DNA of 64,000 nucleotides from Narthecium ossifragum (lineage: Eukaryota; Streptophyta; Magnoliopsida; Dioscoreales; Nartheciaceae): NCBI GenBank assembly GCA_963920575.1, contig OY986964.1, positions 37,540,468 to 37,604,467 on the forward strand, given 5' to 3'. The notes beneath the pieces were generated by a model. The model saw nothing but the letters and a program-made list of their open reading frames with translations, was not told the origin of the DNA and searched no databases. Positions 12,720 to 24,574 of this stretch are shown here, one piece after another (the stretch's first letter is position 1; each line of letters opens with the position of its first letter). A program made the position numbers and the translations under genes.

Positions 12720-15700
12720 TCAGGGAAATTGCCGCCTATTATATGTGTCCTCATGCACGAATACTGGGTTGGTGCTCTGAGCTGGGATCACTGGTTGCCC
12801 CATAACAATCCCCTGGTTCCCATTTCCCTGAGGTCCTATGCTTTTGGATGTCGACAGAGAAACGTAGTATATGATCCCAAGAGAGACGCTGGTGATCGCT
12901 AATACCGCCCCTCCTGCAAAGATTCCGGGCTTAACAACAAAACAGTACTCGCCAAAATAAGTAACTTGCTCGCCTTGCTGGACATTCAGCGTTGCAGCAG
13001 TCAGCAACAGAAGGAAGGCTAATATGAAAGTTACCCTGCAAAAAGAAGACAGCCAATGAACCATTACCAGCATGACATTATAGTCAATGTCAGATCAATG
13101 AAAAGCTCTACAATCACATCCATGAGTTAGTGGCCTGAGCTGTGTACTTCTAATACTCATGTCAAGTGTAAAAGTCTATGATGAAATAAACTTCATGGAG
13201 CAATGAACACGAACTAGGTTAGGTCATAAAACCAGGTTTTTTTCAGATTCAGGTTTTTTTCTCATCTCATCTTTTTCTTCTCACTGAACCCACCATGCAT
13301 GGCTGGAACTAGGAACCTCGGGGATATCCACTTTGTAGGCAAGCCAGGGAGAGGATCTCAAGTTCCCTCTTTTTTCACGAAGTCAATATGCATCTATTAT
13401 ATGCCAGCCTTGCAAATGTATTTACAGGATTTACAGGAATGACTTCTAGATTTGCTGTTACAAAGATCTCTAATTGGTGCCCAATACATTAACCCTAGAA
13501 CTAGTGACGGGGAAGTATCATGGCGAAATTTTTCAAAGGCTACATGACCAGGTATATTATTACGAAGTACAAAACTCACATAAAATCTATTCTTCCAATC
13601 ACAACATTTTAGTTGTTGATGTTAAAAAAATAAGCGCATAGGAATTTTTAATAGCTAGACTCAGATTGCTTTAGTGGATGCACATGGAAACTCTTCTTTA
13701 ACACTGCAAATAAAATATGGTGATATCTAGCAATAAAAAGGCAACTAATGGAAGTGTCATGATTTGCTTGGAACTTGAGTTTCTATGCTCAAGTCGATGC
13801 ACATCGAAACTCTTCTTTAACACTACAGAAAAAATATGGTAATATCTAGCAATAAAACCAAGGCAACTAACGGAAGTATGTCATGATTCGTTTGAAACTT
13901 GAGTCCCTATGAGAAACATGTCCAAAATGCAGAAGAAAGATTAAATTTAACTTCAGTTGAGAACGTTACCAAGAAAAAACAAAGGAGACTGACGCTATTT
14001 TCCAGTTTCGGTCAGGGGGATGCTGATGTCTCTTGCAGCATATGCACCCAGAAACAGTATTAATAATCGCCTGAGCCATCATAAGAGCCACAGCTGCTGT
14101 TGTTCCAAGAGCTAAAGCTGGGCTCTTTGGATAAATACATTCATTTGGTTTGGTTGTTCGTACGTCTGAAGCCTGCAAGATAAGATATCAACTCACGTCC
14201 ATGTGTATAGCAATTTGAGCTGTTTGAAAATTTTCACCTCAGAAATGTTTGGATAAGAACAAGAAGTCGAAAGGGGTTTTTTCTTTTTTGGTTAGATGAG
14301 CCCAGGGGCTGGGTTACAAAAGAAGAGGAAAATAAAAAGAAAGGGGTTAAATTAAAATTTTCCAGCAGAGAGGAACAATAGTAATAGAACCAAAAATAAG
14401 CTCGCATTTTGCAGGTAAAACATTAATTATAAAGATAACACTATAGTTCTAAATCTAATACGTCAACGTATTGGCTCAAGACCTAAAACTTTATCAATGT
14501 AAATCAGACTCAAAGATCTATGGAATAAATTCTCTTAGCAATTGAAATTTAAGTTCGGCATAGAACTTCTTTGATCTTTTTATCTCAACTCAACCTAGTT
14601 TGAAAACAACAGAAACGAAGATAATTGACAAGCCACGTGGGAGGCAAAAACAGTAAACCGCCACTGGTTTGTAGTTAAGAGGTGGATAAGTTAATAAAGT
14701 AAACTAGGCTCATGATTTAACCATTACATCAAGAGGATTTTCAGATTAAAATCGTGACTTGCAAGAGTCAAAAAAACAAATGTGAGATATTAAGTTTGAA
14801 TATTAACATACATATGGACAGGACAATTAAATTAGAAAAATGATCCAAAAACCAAATTTCCCTGTCATGATGGAAAGAATGGTACAAGTCTTTGAAAGCT
14901 AGTCTCGCTATAAGATAGATCTGTCTGAAGCACCAATTAGCTCTTTCCAGACGGTATGAAGAGATTTGTGGACAATTCCTGCAAAGGTACAACTGAAGGC
15001 CATCATGCATCTCTTAACCTTTTTAGAATTGTAATAATACTAGGTCACTTTCGTAGAAGTTTGTCTAATATATGAACATGGAACATAGACTCTTCCACCA
15101 CCAGAATACATGCACCCAAGCTTCCTATCAAAGTCCCACACTAGGGATGAATCTCTTTGCCAGATGAAAGTATCCCTTTCTTTGTAATCAGTTGATGCAG
15201 ACAACCAAACGCCGCCGTCGCTGCCGCCCGTTCACCTCCGACGACCTCGTCGGCAACCACCACCACATCACCACCCTCTATCTCCCTCATCTCTCCTCTC
15301 CTCCTTCCTCCTCAAGACCCCGCGGTCTCCTCTCCTCCTTCCCAGGCTGTCACCTCGAGCTTGGCCGTCGCTCGAGACCCCTCCCTCTCACTCGGGACCA
15401 CCTCCCACGACGTCTCCGCATTCCCCGCCGACGCCTCGACGTCGCCCGGCCTCCCTCCTCTTCTCGATCTCCCCTGAGCTCCAAGCCTCATCGGAACCCG
15501 GAGCCGTCACCACTCGGCATCATTGTCTCCGACCACCCCGCTCCCAACCGCCTCCAGATCGGACGCCCCCTCGCCTCCACGCATTCGATTCGATGATCCA
15601 TCCTCGTCCTTGACGTGCGGCTCGTCCCCTCCACTGGATCCAACACCGCCTCACTCAGATCCATCACCACTCGACATCGTTGTCTCCGACCACCCCGCTC

Positions 15701-17367
15701 CCAACCGCCTCCAGATCGGACACCCCCTCGCTTCCACGCGCCCGATCCGACGCTGTCCCCTCCACCGGATCCAACGCCGCCTCACTCAGATCAGCCGCCC
15801 ACGGTCTCCCAATGCCGTCGTCCTTAGATCCAGGGTCCCCTCGCCGCTGCGACTCCCCTCCGACCCCTTCCAGGCGGGATCCGACGACCCAGCAGCGCCG
15901 CTCACCTTGTTGGGTCATGACCATCGCCTTCCTCGTTTGTTCCGAGGAAAGGAGGCGAATGGGAAAGCATCACGTGATGCGCATGTGATGGATCAACTGA
16001 TGCAACACTCCTGATGCAGCATGAAGTCACTTTTTTGCATCAACTAATGCAGCAGCATCTGACCAACAAAACATGGGTTTGGACTATGATGTTGCATCAA
16101 CTGATGCATGCATCTGTTGATGAGGCAACCAAACGCCCCCTTAACTAAACAAGCTCCAACAAAAGTAGCAAAGACATGCCCACCAGGAATTTTCCCCAAA
16201 GAAACAAACCCAAGTCCACAAAATAACGAGATTTTCAGTGAAGAAGGCAATGAAACCTCAACCCAAGACGTACCCCACTCATGGAAAAGCCGCCAGTCAT
16301 ACACTCCATAACCCACAACCGATCACAGAGTCGGAGGTAGATGAAGTTTGATAATCTCGGGAGAGACTACCAGCAGCAAAGAGATGCCGATCAAAGATTT
16401 CCACCCAAGAAGCAAAACTAATGTCACGAATATACCTGGTTCTCCAATGAAACAGATGCATAAAATTAATCAAAGAAAGCTCAGTGAGTGAAAATCCACC
16501 ATTCTTGTCCTCCATGACATAGAAATGGTTTCAGAGCCACAAATAGATGAAACTCTAAGTCTAATAAAAACAAACTCCAGAACCGCAGCAAAGGGAAACC
16601 AACTAAAGATTTCCCTCAGGAAACAAAACAAACTAACCAAATTTTTTAAAGAAACATGCAAGAATGCCTCAATCCAAGAAGAGATACCCATCCGGGGAAA
16701 AGCCACCATTGTTGTCGTCCAAAACCCACAAGTGGCTTCAGGACCGAGAAGATAAATGAACCTTTGTTAGCCTCCTTGAAATCTAAACAATCAAACTTCA
16801 AGAACAGCAGCTTAAAAGACGATATTTTTCATTGAAACAAAAAATCAAGAAAAACTCAACCCAAGAAGTACCAATCATGGATAAAGAAATTATTAAAAAC
16901 CCATCATTCTTGTTGTCCATAACTCCCAAGTGGCTCCATATCCAAAAAGACATACAAAAAAACAGGCAAGAATGCTTCAATCCAAGAAACAGGGAAAAGC
17001 CAGCATTATTGTCGTCCAAAACCCACAAATGGTTTCAGGGACGGAGAAGATAGATAAACCTTTGCTAGTCTCCTTGAAATCTAACAAACCACACTTCAAG
17101 AACAGCAGCTCATTCAATAAAAAAAGAAGAAGCAAGAAAGCCTCAACCCAAGAAGTACCAACCAAGGGTAAAGTCCATAGAAGTCGATCATTTTCGTTTT
17201 CCATAACTCATAACAAATGGCTCCATAGCCAAAAGATGCACAAGAAAGCAAAGATGGCAATCAGTACTCACCCTGATCCTCGTGGCCTCTGCAGCAAAGC
17301 CCGTAGCGGCAGAGAGGATCCCCAGGAATCCCACAGCTATGCACACCACCACCACTTTCCTCTCCAT
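12720..17367 (-). CDS. DUF1218 four-helix membrane protein (MWL/DESIGUAL family)
   Basis: Three exons on the minus strand (17367-17272, 14172-13970, 13035-12720) join to 204 residues. The N-terminus has a first hydrophobic helix (VVVVCIAVGFLGILSAATGF) followed by AAEATRIR, a family signature. A second helix follows after ECIYPKSPALALG, then the Cys pair GCICC, a third helix (FILAFLLLLTAATLN), the conserved YFGEYCFVVKPGIFAGGAVL, a fourth helix and a polar tail. Family members act in secondary wall lignification and leaf margin symmetry, but this copy's role cannot be deduced. Intron 1 is about 3.1 kb and carries a transposon and intronic repeats; intron 2 is 934 bp. A TATA box lies about 120 bp upstream of the start. 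Confidence 0.93.
15195..16140. mobile_element. Harbinger-related insert in DUF1218 intron 1, left end uncertain
   Basis: The right end reads GCAACCAAACGCCCCC followed by TTA, matching in inverse the terminus of the element at 24575-25697 and its 3-bp target. Near both ends are short GCATCAACTGATGC-type palindromic motifs, as in that element. The expected left terminus (GGGGGCGTTTGGTT) was not found; sequence near 15190 has the motif in the same orientation as the right end, so the left side may be truncated or rearranged. The interior is GC-rich cargo with an internal direct duplication of about 95 bp (about 15505-15595 against 15664-15755). Part of the cargo (about 15835-15905) is shared with the Mutator-like element at 1004-1817. 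Confidence 0.65.
16141..17260. repeat. Imperfect ~300-bp tandem repeats in intron 1
   Basis: Two or more diverged copies are visible. Landmark AAGAATGC(C/T)TCAATCCAAGAA occurs at about 16660 and 16968; CTTCAAGAACAGCAGC occurs at about 16797 and 17094; GTCGTCCAAAACCCACAA occurs at about 16714 and 17010. A related copy lies at about 16255-16600. On the minus strand the peptide GTSWVEAFL recurs, but every frame is broken. The origin is not recognised. Confidence 0.7.
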
Positions 17368-17484
17368 CCTCTCTCTCTCCCCTCTCTCGAAGACTGTATA
17401 CTATACTTTGTGGGTTGAGAGAGAGAGTGAGAGAGTGAGAGAGTGAGAGAAGTAGAGAGACACGGGTCCGGTGGGAAAAGGGTT

Positions 17485-17492
17485 TTTATATA
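17485..17492 (-). promoter_or_regulatory. TATA box of the DUF1218 gene
   Basis: On the minus strand the sequence reads TATATAAA, about 120 bp upstream of the start codon. It is followed by a CT/GA-rich leader (17381-17455), a usual arrangement for a plant core promoter with a pyrimidine-rich 5' UTR. Confidence 0.7.
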
Positions 17493-17887
17493 AGATGGTT
17501 GAGCTAGGTTTGCCGTTCGGGGTTAAGTTTTAATTTCTACTAAACCCCTGCAATAAATCAATAATATGTTATCCTGCCCCTTATTAATTAGCTGGCAGTT
17601 CTTTACATTCCTTTTTCCATAATATAATTCGTGGTACTTCGTTTAGCAAATAGATACCAGTGTTAAGGATTCGATTCACCAATCAGACCGTAAGCGTGGT
17701 TGTTAACACGTCACCCATTCGAGGTTAAATAATGTCCTCCTCTTAAACGAGCAAAACACCAAAACCTCTATCCTCTTCAAAATTTATAATTACAGAGGAG
17801 TCCGTCCATATATGTACACCAGTACTCACCTGTGTCCCTGACACAGTTTTTAGTTATTGTTAATATAAAATCTTAATAAACTCCCTA

Positions 17888-17945
17888 TAGTTTATCTGGT
17901 TAGACGGCTGTGTTGACCCGTAGGTGGTCCAGGGTTCAAAGGTTG
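17888..17945 (+). repeat. tRNA-derived SINE-like relic
   Basis: TAGTTTATCTGGTTAGACGG resembles a Pol III A box, and GGTTCAAAGG 45 bp further resembles a B box; the spacing is that of a tRNA. The acceptor stem does not fold, so this is not a functional tRNA. A SINE remnant is the likeliest reading. The surrounding 17460-18240 is AT-rich and shows no gene. Confidence 0.4.
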
Positions 17946-20454
17946 GTCATAGCTTTTTGTTCACTGCCACCATAAAACATAGTCAATAAAATATAAAATA
18001 AAATATTATAAGTCTAACTTAGGGTATATAAAATAAATATAAATATAAGTCTTTGCATATTGCATAAGATAATATTAATAGAACTTAGGTTGATATGAAT
18101 TAATGCAGGTTTATATAAAACAAACTTAGAGAATATATATAAAGAAACTGAGATATGAATTAATGCAGGATAACCGTTATTGCTCCTTATAAGATTAATG
18201 ATAATTAAAATGCCTTTAAATTTTGAGGGATTGGAGAAAGAAGAGAATTTTTTTTTTTAAATCCACTTGTCTTTCGATTTGTCAATCGAGGGACACTTTC
18301 GTGTTTGTTTACAAAACAGGCCAAATTCATAAATTCGGGACCAAAATACCCTTTCCCAACTCTCTCTCATCATTTAATGGCACCTGACACAAATACGAGA
18401 GAGAGAATGGAGAAAATTTCTTAGTTATGCAATGAATGCCACCTGACATATGCATGTCAATTTTATTCTTCAATAAGTGAGGAATCCTTGTCAATTTCAA
18501 GGAATCCTTAGTTATTAGTTAGAAATATTTAGTTATTAATTATTACTTAGAAGATACCATTCACATGTAGAATAAAAAACAGAGTGTCGAGGTTCTTTGG
18601 AAGATGGGAGCTGGATCTGGAGGGGAGGAGAGAGAGAGAGGTCGACGTTGACGGAGAGAGAGAGGTCGAGCCGGCGGGGGACGAGCTCGATACCAGGGGA
18701 CGGAGATGGCTCCGTAGGCGGGGGACGCTCGAGACGACAGAGGGGCGGCGGGGGACGAGCTTGGGACGGCAGAGGGAGGGAGGGAGAGAGAGGGGGGAGA
18801 GAGAGTGGGAAAGGAAAGAGGAGAGAGAGATTGGCTGGAGAGAGAGGGAGGGAGAGAGAGTAGGAAAGGAGAGAGGAGAGAGAGATCGGCTGGAGAGAGA
18901 GGGAGGGAGGGAGAGAGAGAGTGGGGGAAAAGTGGATGGAGTGAAGGGATGGATTCCATAGAATATCTAAGAAATTTGCTAAGTAAGATCAAGGAATTCC
19001 TTAGTTATGTGAGGAATTCCTAACTTAGGAATCCTTTGGTCTTACCATTCCACCAGCCAAATTCATTCACTCTCTCTCTCTCCCTCTCTCCTTTCCCTCC
19101 TCTCTCATCATTTAATGCCAACTTCTCCATTCACTCTCTCTCTCCCTCCCTCTCTCTCCATCTCTCTATCCACCCTGAACTCTCTCTCTCTTCATGTCAT
19201 ATGCATTAAATGCATCTCTCCATCCACTCTCTCTCCATCTCCCACCACTCTCGCCCCGCTCTCTCTCTCTCCCTCCCTCTCTCTCCATCTCTCTATCCAC
19301 CCTGCACTCCTCTCTCTCTCCATGTCATATGCATTAAATGCATCATCATATGCATTAATAAGCATTCCTCGAGGTCGGGGAGAGAGAAATAAGGAGAGAG
19401 AGAGGTCGGGGAGAGAGAAAGCAAGAGAGGAGGCGACGGGAGAGAGAAAGCAGGAGAGAGAAGACTAGGTTGAGAGAGAGAGGGAACGATGGAGAGAGAA
19501 AGATGGGTGGAGAGAGATAGAGTCGATGGAAAGAGAACACCAGGTAGAGAGAGAGAGTCGATGGAGAGAGAAAGATGGGTGGAGAGAGAGAGAGTCGACG
19601 GAGAGAGAATACCATGTGGTGAGAGAGAGAACGATGGAGAGAGAAAGATGGGTGGAGAGAGAGAGTCGATGGAGAGAGAATACCAGGTGGAGAGAGAGAG
19701 AGAGAGAAAGATGGGTGGAGAGAGAGAGTCGATAGAGAGAGAAGACCAGGTGGAGAGAGAGATAGAGAGAAGACCAAGTGGAGAGAGAGAAAGATGGATG
19801 GAAAGAGAGAGTCGATGGAGAGAGAAAACCAGGTGGAGAGAGAGAGAATCGATGGAGAGAGGGGGCGATAGAGAGAGAGAGAGGAGTCAGGGAGGAGAGA
19901 GAGAGAGAAAGATTAAGGATTACTCACTTAAAGATTGAAGAAGTCCTCACTTAAAAATTAAGGATTTCTCACTTCGTCACAAATTTAAGATTCATCATTT
20001 AAAATTGAAGGATTTCTCAGTTAAAATTGAAGGATTCATCAATTAAAAATTGAAGGATTCCTCACTTATAATTGAAGAATTCTCTCTCTCTCCACATGGT
20101 CTTCTCTCTCCATGGAGTCTCTCTCTTTCCACCCATCTTTCTCTCTCCATCGTTCTCTCTCACCCTTTGTATATTGAACATGTGCTTCGGAGGATTTGAT
20201 GTTGAGCTAAGACTCGGAGGCCTCGATGACGCACTCGGATGGAGATCCTCGAGGCCATGTATCAAGCGAAGGATCGACATTAATGCTTAACCATTTTCGA
20301 AAAGAGGCGAGAAGGGGCAGCTGTTTCCCAGGGACGCGTCACCATCAGAAAAAGTAACTCCACCCTTGTACTCATTACCAATGAGAAAACAGGGCCGGAG
20401 TGATGGAAAACTTGAGGGCCAGCCTACACAAGGCCTACACTCAAGGCTCGGGTA

Positions 20455-20715
20455 ATCAGGCTTTAGAACCCTGTGTCTAAATCCACGGCCAGGATTTTGA
20501 TCAGCGCATCATAGGAGATTCTATCCTCCTCGATGCCTCCGAGAACGGATCATCGTGCGAACGTCCTCGTCGGCGGGGGAGATCCTAGCCAAGGCGAGAT
20601 AGGCCTTGAGATCGGCCGTCATCATCGGGATCCATGAGAGGAACAACTCTGTCATGAACTCCGCAGCCCCTGTCGTCACAAAGGACTTGCCGTCAGTGGC
20701 TGGGGAACCGAAGGC
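20455..20715 (-). pseudogene. Captured gene fragment of unknown family, frameshifted
   Basis: On the minus strand a non-repetitive segment reads ...AAEFMTELFLSWIPMMTADL then KAYLALARISPADEDVRTMI. After a frame change near 20535 it continues GIEEDRISYDALIKILAVDL and ends in a stop near 20464. The composition is that of a normal soluble protein, unlike the GA/CT tracts around it. I do not recognise the family. It is likely cargo of the surrounding element and is not intact. Confidence 0.4.
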
Positions 20716-22421
20716 GCGCCATCAACGCCAGCAGCGGAGATCACTGCGGAGAGAGTTTCACCTCGGATGTCGAGGCCGGGGTCGCCGAGGTAGGGCTTCT
20801 CCGAGGTCGCCGAGTATGCCAAGGGTTAAAGTTTCCATTATTTTATTAGTCATCGACGTGTTCTGACTATTTTCATCATAACTTTCTCATATGATATCCA
20901 AATTGGATCTTTCAGATACCGTTAGAAAGATAATTTCAAGAGCTACAACTTTCATGTTCAGAGTTTTCCCATATTCAAAAGTTATCATTCAAAATTGAAG
21001 GATTCCTTACTTAAAAATTGTAGGAATTAGAAATATGCAAGTATTTTATAAGGAATAGTTCAAATTTATTAGGATTCCTTACTTAAAAATTGATGAAAAT
21101 AGTCCTAATACGTTGATAACTAATAAAATAATCAACAAAATAAGGGTCGATGACATTTGGTCGATGGCATTTGGACAATGGCATTTGGATGTTGTCATTA
21201 TTTACCATTTTGCCACTGACCACTTTGGCTGTCCGTTTGACATAATAAACGACGGATTCTGAAGACCTCGTCAACATGAAAGTTGTAGATCTTTGAATTC
21301 TCTTTCCAGCAGTCCAAAAATCAACTCATTTGGACATTGTATGAGAAAGTTATGAGAAAAATAGTCGAACCACATCGACGACTTATTAAAATAATCGGGC
21401 AAATTTTGGCCGATGGATTTTTGGCCAATTGGAATATGGCCGACGGAGAATTTGGCCGATTGATCGGCCAGATACTCTAAGAAACATAGGAAGAGGGAGG
21501 AGAGAGAGAGAAACAGAGAGAGCAGGAGGAGAGAGAAAGATGGGTGGAGAGAGAAGATCAGGTGGAGAGAAAGAGAGTCGATAGAGAGAGAAAGATGGGT
21601 AGAGAGAGAAGACCAGGTGGAGAGAGAGAGAACGATTGAGAGAGAAAGATGGGTGGAGAGAGAGAGTCGATGGAGAGAGAGAGAGAAATATGGGTGGAGA
21701 GAGAGAATCGATAGAGAGAAAAGACATGGCCGAAAATTCCTTACTTATTTTTAAATCCACTTCATAGACTAAGTAAGGAATTCCTTACTTATGAAGGAAC
21801 ATTCCTTACTTCATAGGCTAAGAAAGTATGTAATTTCTTACTTATAAATGTATATGTTTGTTGATCGCTCATGTTTGTTTGTTGGCCAGCACCTATATAG
21901 TTTTTGTTGTCAGGCCAATAAATGCATGTCAGATCAATAAATGCATGTCAGGTCATGCTTGTCATTTCATTTCGTTTTGTTTAAACAAGCAGCATCATTC
22001 AGCCAAAATGTTTGCTTGGCCAAAAATTTATCATTCATTATTTAGCCAATGAGTCCCTCTCTCTCTCCACCTGATCAATCAGCCAACAGTTGCTTTCTCT
22101 CTCTCCACCCGATCTCTCTCTCTTCACCCATCTTTCTCTCTCCATCGATTCCCTCTCTCTCCATGGTCCCCCCCCCTCCCTCCCTCCCTCTCTCTCTCTC
22201 TCCCCGACTTCTCTCTCTCTTCCTCCCTCCCTCCCTCTCTCTCTCCCAGGCCTCTCTCTCTCTCTATTCTCTCCCTCCTTCGCTCCCTCTCTCTCTCTCT
22301 TCCTCCCTCCCTCTCGCTCTCTCTTCTCTCTCCCCGACCTCTCTCTCTCTCTCCCAACGCCTCCTCTCTCTCCCACTTTCTCTCTCCCGTCGCCTCCTCT
22401 CTCTCCTACTTTCTCTCTCCC

Positions 22422-22545
22422 GTCGCCTCCGCTCCTTCCAATACCCGCCCGGCCCCTACCGGCGCCAGGCCCGCCGCCTCTGCGTCCACGAGCTCCTCTC
22501 GCCTCGCCGTGTCGCCACCATCCTCCACCTCCAGCTCGGCGAAGT
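22422..22545 (+). pseudogene. Cytochrome P450 fragment (C-helix region) as transposon cargo
   Basis: The plus-strand frame reads RRLRSFQYPPGPYRRQARR then LCVHELLSPRRV, matching the region around the P450 C-helix (typical pattern YGPYWRQ.RRLC...ELLSPRR in the plant CYP71 clan). The usual Trp of the WxxxR motif is replaced by Arg. It is followed directly by short GC-rich tandem repeats (22555-22710, unit about GCCGGGGCGACGTCGA) and CT tracts, so only a piece of a gene is present. It lies inside the 18243-24358 element. Confidence 0.6.
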
Positions 22546-23887
22546 CTCCACCGTCGAGGCCGGGGCGACGTCGATCGAGGCCGGGGCGACGTCGATCGAG
22601 GCCGAGGCGACGCCGAGGGTGGACGGGGCGATCGATGCCGGGGCGACGTCGAGGGTGTACGGGGCGATCGACGCCGGGGCGAGGTCGAGGGTGGACGGGG
22701 CGATCTCTCTCCCACTCTCTCTCCCATCGCCTCCTCTCCTCCCGGGGCGATCTCTCTCCCACCACTCTCTCCTCGAGCTCGGAGGCGGCATCTCTCTCTC
22801 TCTCTCCCACCTCTCTCCGAGGCAACCGAAGGCGTCGAGCTCTGCGGTCGCCGAGCACGTCCGGATGTCGAGGTCAGAGGAGCGAAGAGGAGAAGTGGAG
22901 GGCTTGTCGAGGGTGAAGACGTCGCGCCTCGATCCGAGGATGCCGGGATGGCGCCTCGAGGCCGAGGTCACCAGGTTTGGGTTCGCACCTCGAGGTCATC
23001 GGGCTCGGGCTTTGAGAGAGGCGTTGTGGGTATTATAAAATGAGAAAATACTGCTCTCTTTGGGAGAAAGTAGACAGCGAGATCGGTGTGAACGTCACAG
23101 TGACCTCACGAAGAGAGGAGCTAAACACCCAACATCGTCGAGTAGTCGGCTGCTATAACTCTACAAAGGGTGAGAGATATCCGTGATGTTAAAATGTTAG
23201 TAGGTGGACATGACTATACAATTCCCGATAAATTATTGATGTTTCCCTCTACACAAAACGGAATCCTTAGAAACTACTAGAAAATACAAGTAAATAGTTA
23301 AGAAACATCACTAATAAATTGGGTATTTCGAAACGATTGGATTCTAGGTATGGTAGCCAAAGTAAAGGAATCATAAAGAAATAGAGGGAGAGAGAGAGAG
23401 AGCAGCCTATTTTCTTAACCTTGGACCTACTGTCTGAATTTTGGATGCCGACAACCGATGTGAACCACCGAAGCAATTTAACTTTGCTCGGCTTTCCTCA
23501 TGGTGTTTTTCAGTGTGTGGTCTCAATGGCCACCATGGGATGTTCCCGTGATTTTAGGGCCGTCCTGATATATTTGGCAAAATCATTCATTGGAAGGCGG
23601 AAGGCAAAGACGTCGACGACGAGTACACCGATTTCCATCTTCAAGTAAGGTAGCTGGTGAGTATGCTGACGGCGGCCTCCCTCCTAACGTGCGGAGTCCC
23701 GGGTGATGGCTCTCTAGTAGAAGATGACGACGGCTCGCTAGTTGGAGATGACGATGGCCGCCTCTTTCCCACCGGATGCCGACAGCAACCTCGGGCTCTC
23801 AGTAGTAGAGAACGAGACGACGACCACTGTGAGAGAAAGAAAGAGAGAGAATGGAGGGAGATAGAGAGACATCAGCTGCGGGAAGAG

Positions 23888-23923
<36 letters not shown>

Positions 23924-24574
23924 GATATGACATCCATTTAATGGATCCCATCTTTCTCTCCTTGGTACTTGTGTCAGTTGAGTTAAATGATGAGAGAGAA
24001 AATGGTAGTAACAAAGCAGGTGGGAGAGGATGGCTGCGGAGGCCTCACTGATAGCATAAATAAGAACTCATTGGCTAAATAAGAAATGATAAGTAAGGAA
24101 TTCCTCACATAAGTGAGGAATAGGAATGCTAAGTAAGGAATCCTCGTATCTCTCTCTCTTATTTGTGTTAGGTGCCATTAATTCTCTCATTTCTCTCTCT
24201 CATATTTGTGTCAGGTGCCATTAAATGATGAGAGAGAGTTGGTAAGGGGTATTTTGGTCCCGAATTTATGAATTTGGCCTGTGTTGTAAAGAAACACAAA
24301 AGTGTCCCTCGATTGACAAATCGAAAGACAAGTGAATTTTAAAAAAAAATTTCTCTCCTGATAGCTTCATCTTGCATCCGAAAAAAGCATCAACAACTAA
24401 ACATTACTTGAACCGGAAGAAGTCTGTAAACTAATAGAAGAATCAACTATGATGATCATAAAGCTAACAAACAGAGCATATGGCATATGAATCAGGAATT
24501 ATAAGAGGTTTCACCCAAGCACCCCATCTTGCTGATGAGTCACAGCCAAAGGGGGCACTCCCAATTAGTAATTA

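Larger units (their letters stand above)
18243..24358. mobile_element. Large composite element with ~165-bp terminal inverted repeats and GA/CT tracts
   Basis: The left end (18243-18412) and the right end (24190-24358) are inverted copies of each other, sharing for example TCGATTTGTCAATCGAGG, GGCCAAATTCATAAATTCGG and CTCATCATTTAATGGCACC. No transposase frame was found, and no certain target duplication. Inside are alternating tracts: purine-rich on the plus strand at about 18620-18925, 19370-19915 and 21485-21725, and pyrimidine-rich at about 19065-19325, 20085-20165 and 22050-22440. Many are built of a unit like GAGAGAAAGATGGGTGGAGA. Between them lie AT-rich spacers with repeated AAATTGAAGGATT motifs and GC-rich cargo. 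Long frames here are products of dinucleotide repeats. Confidence 0.75.

Noticed and set aside
15192..16014. Several Pro/Arg/Ser-rich frames in DUF1218 intron 1
   Set aside because: GC-rich transposon cargo read in several frames at once; none shows protein-like conservation.
17888..17960. A functional tRNA gene
   Set aside because: A- and B-box-like motifs are present, but no acceptor stem or anticodon arm can be folded.
19355..19938. Glu/Arg-rich frame (149 aa) and Ser/Leu-rich antisense frame (140 aa)
   Set aside because: Pure products of the GAGAGAAAGATGGGTGGAGA repeat; no biological protein features.
22049..23038. Overlapping long frames of 150-330 residues on both strands
   Set aside because: They arise from CT/GA dinucleotide runs, which lack stop codons in most frames. 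The translations are Ser/Leu/Pro or Arg/Glu/Gly low complexity, apart from the short P450 piece.
18243..24358. A full-length LTR retrotransposon or autonomous DNA transposon
   Set aside because: No reverse transcriptase, integrase or transposase motif was found, and the terminal repeats are inverted rather than direct.
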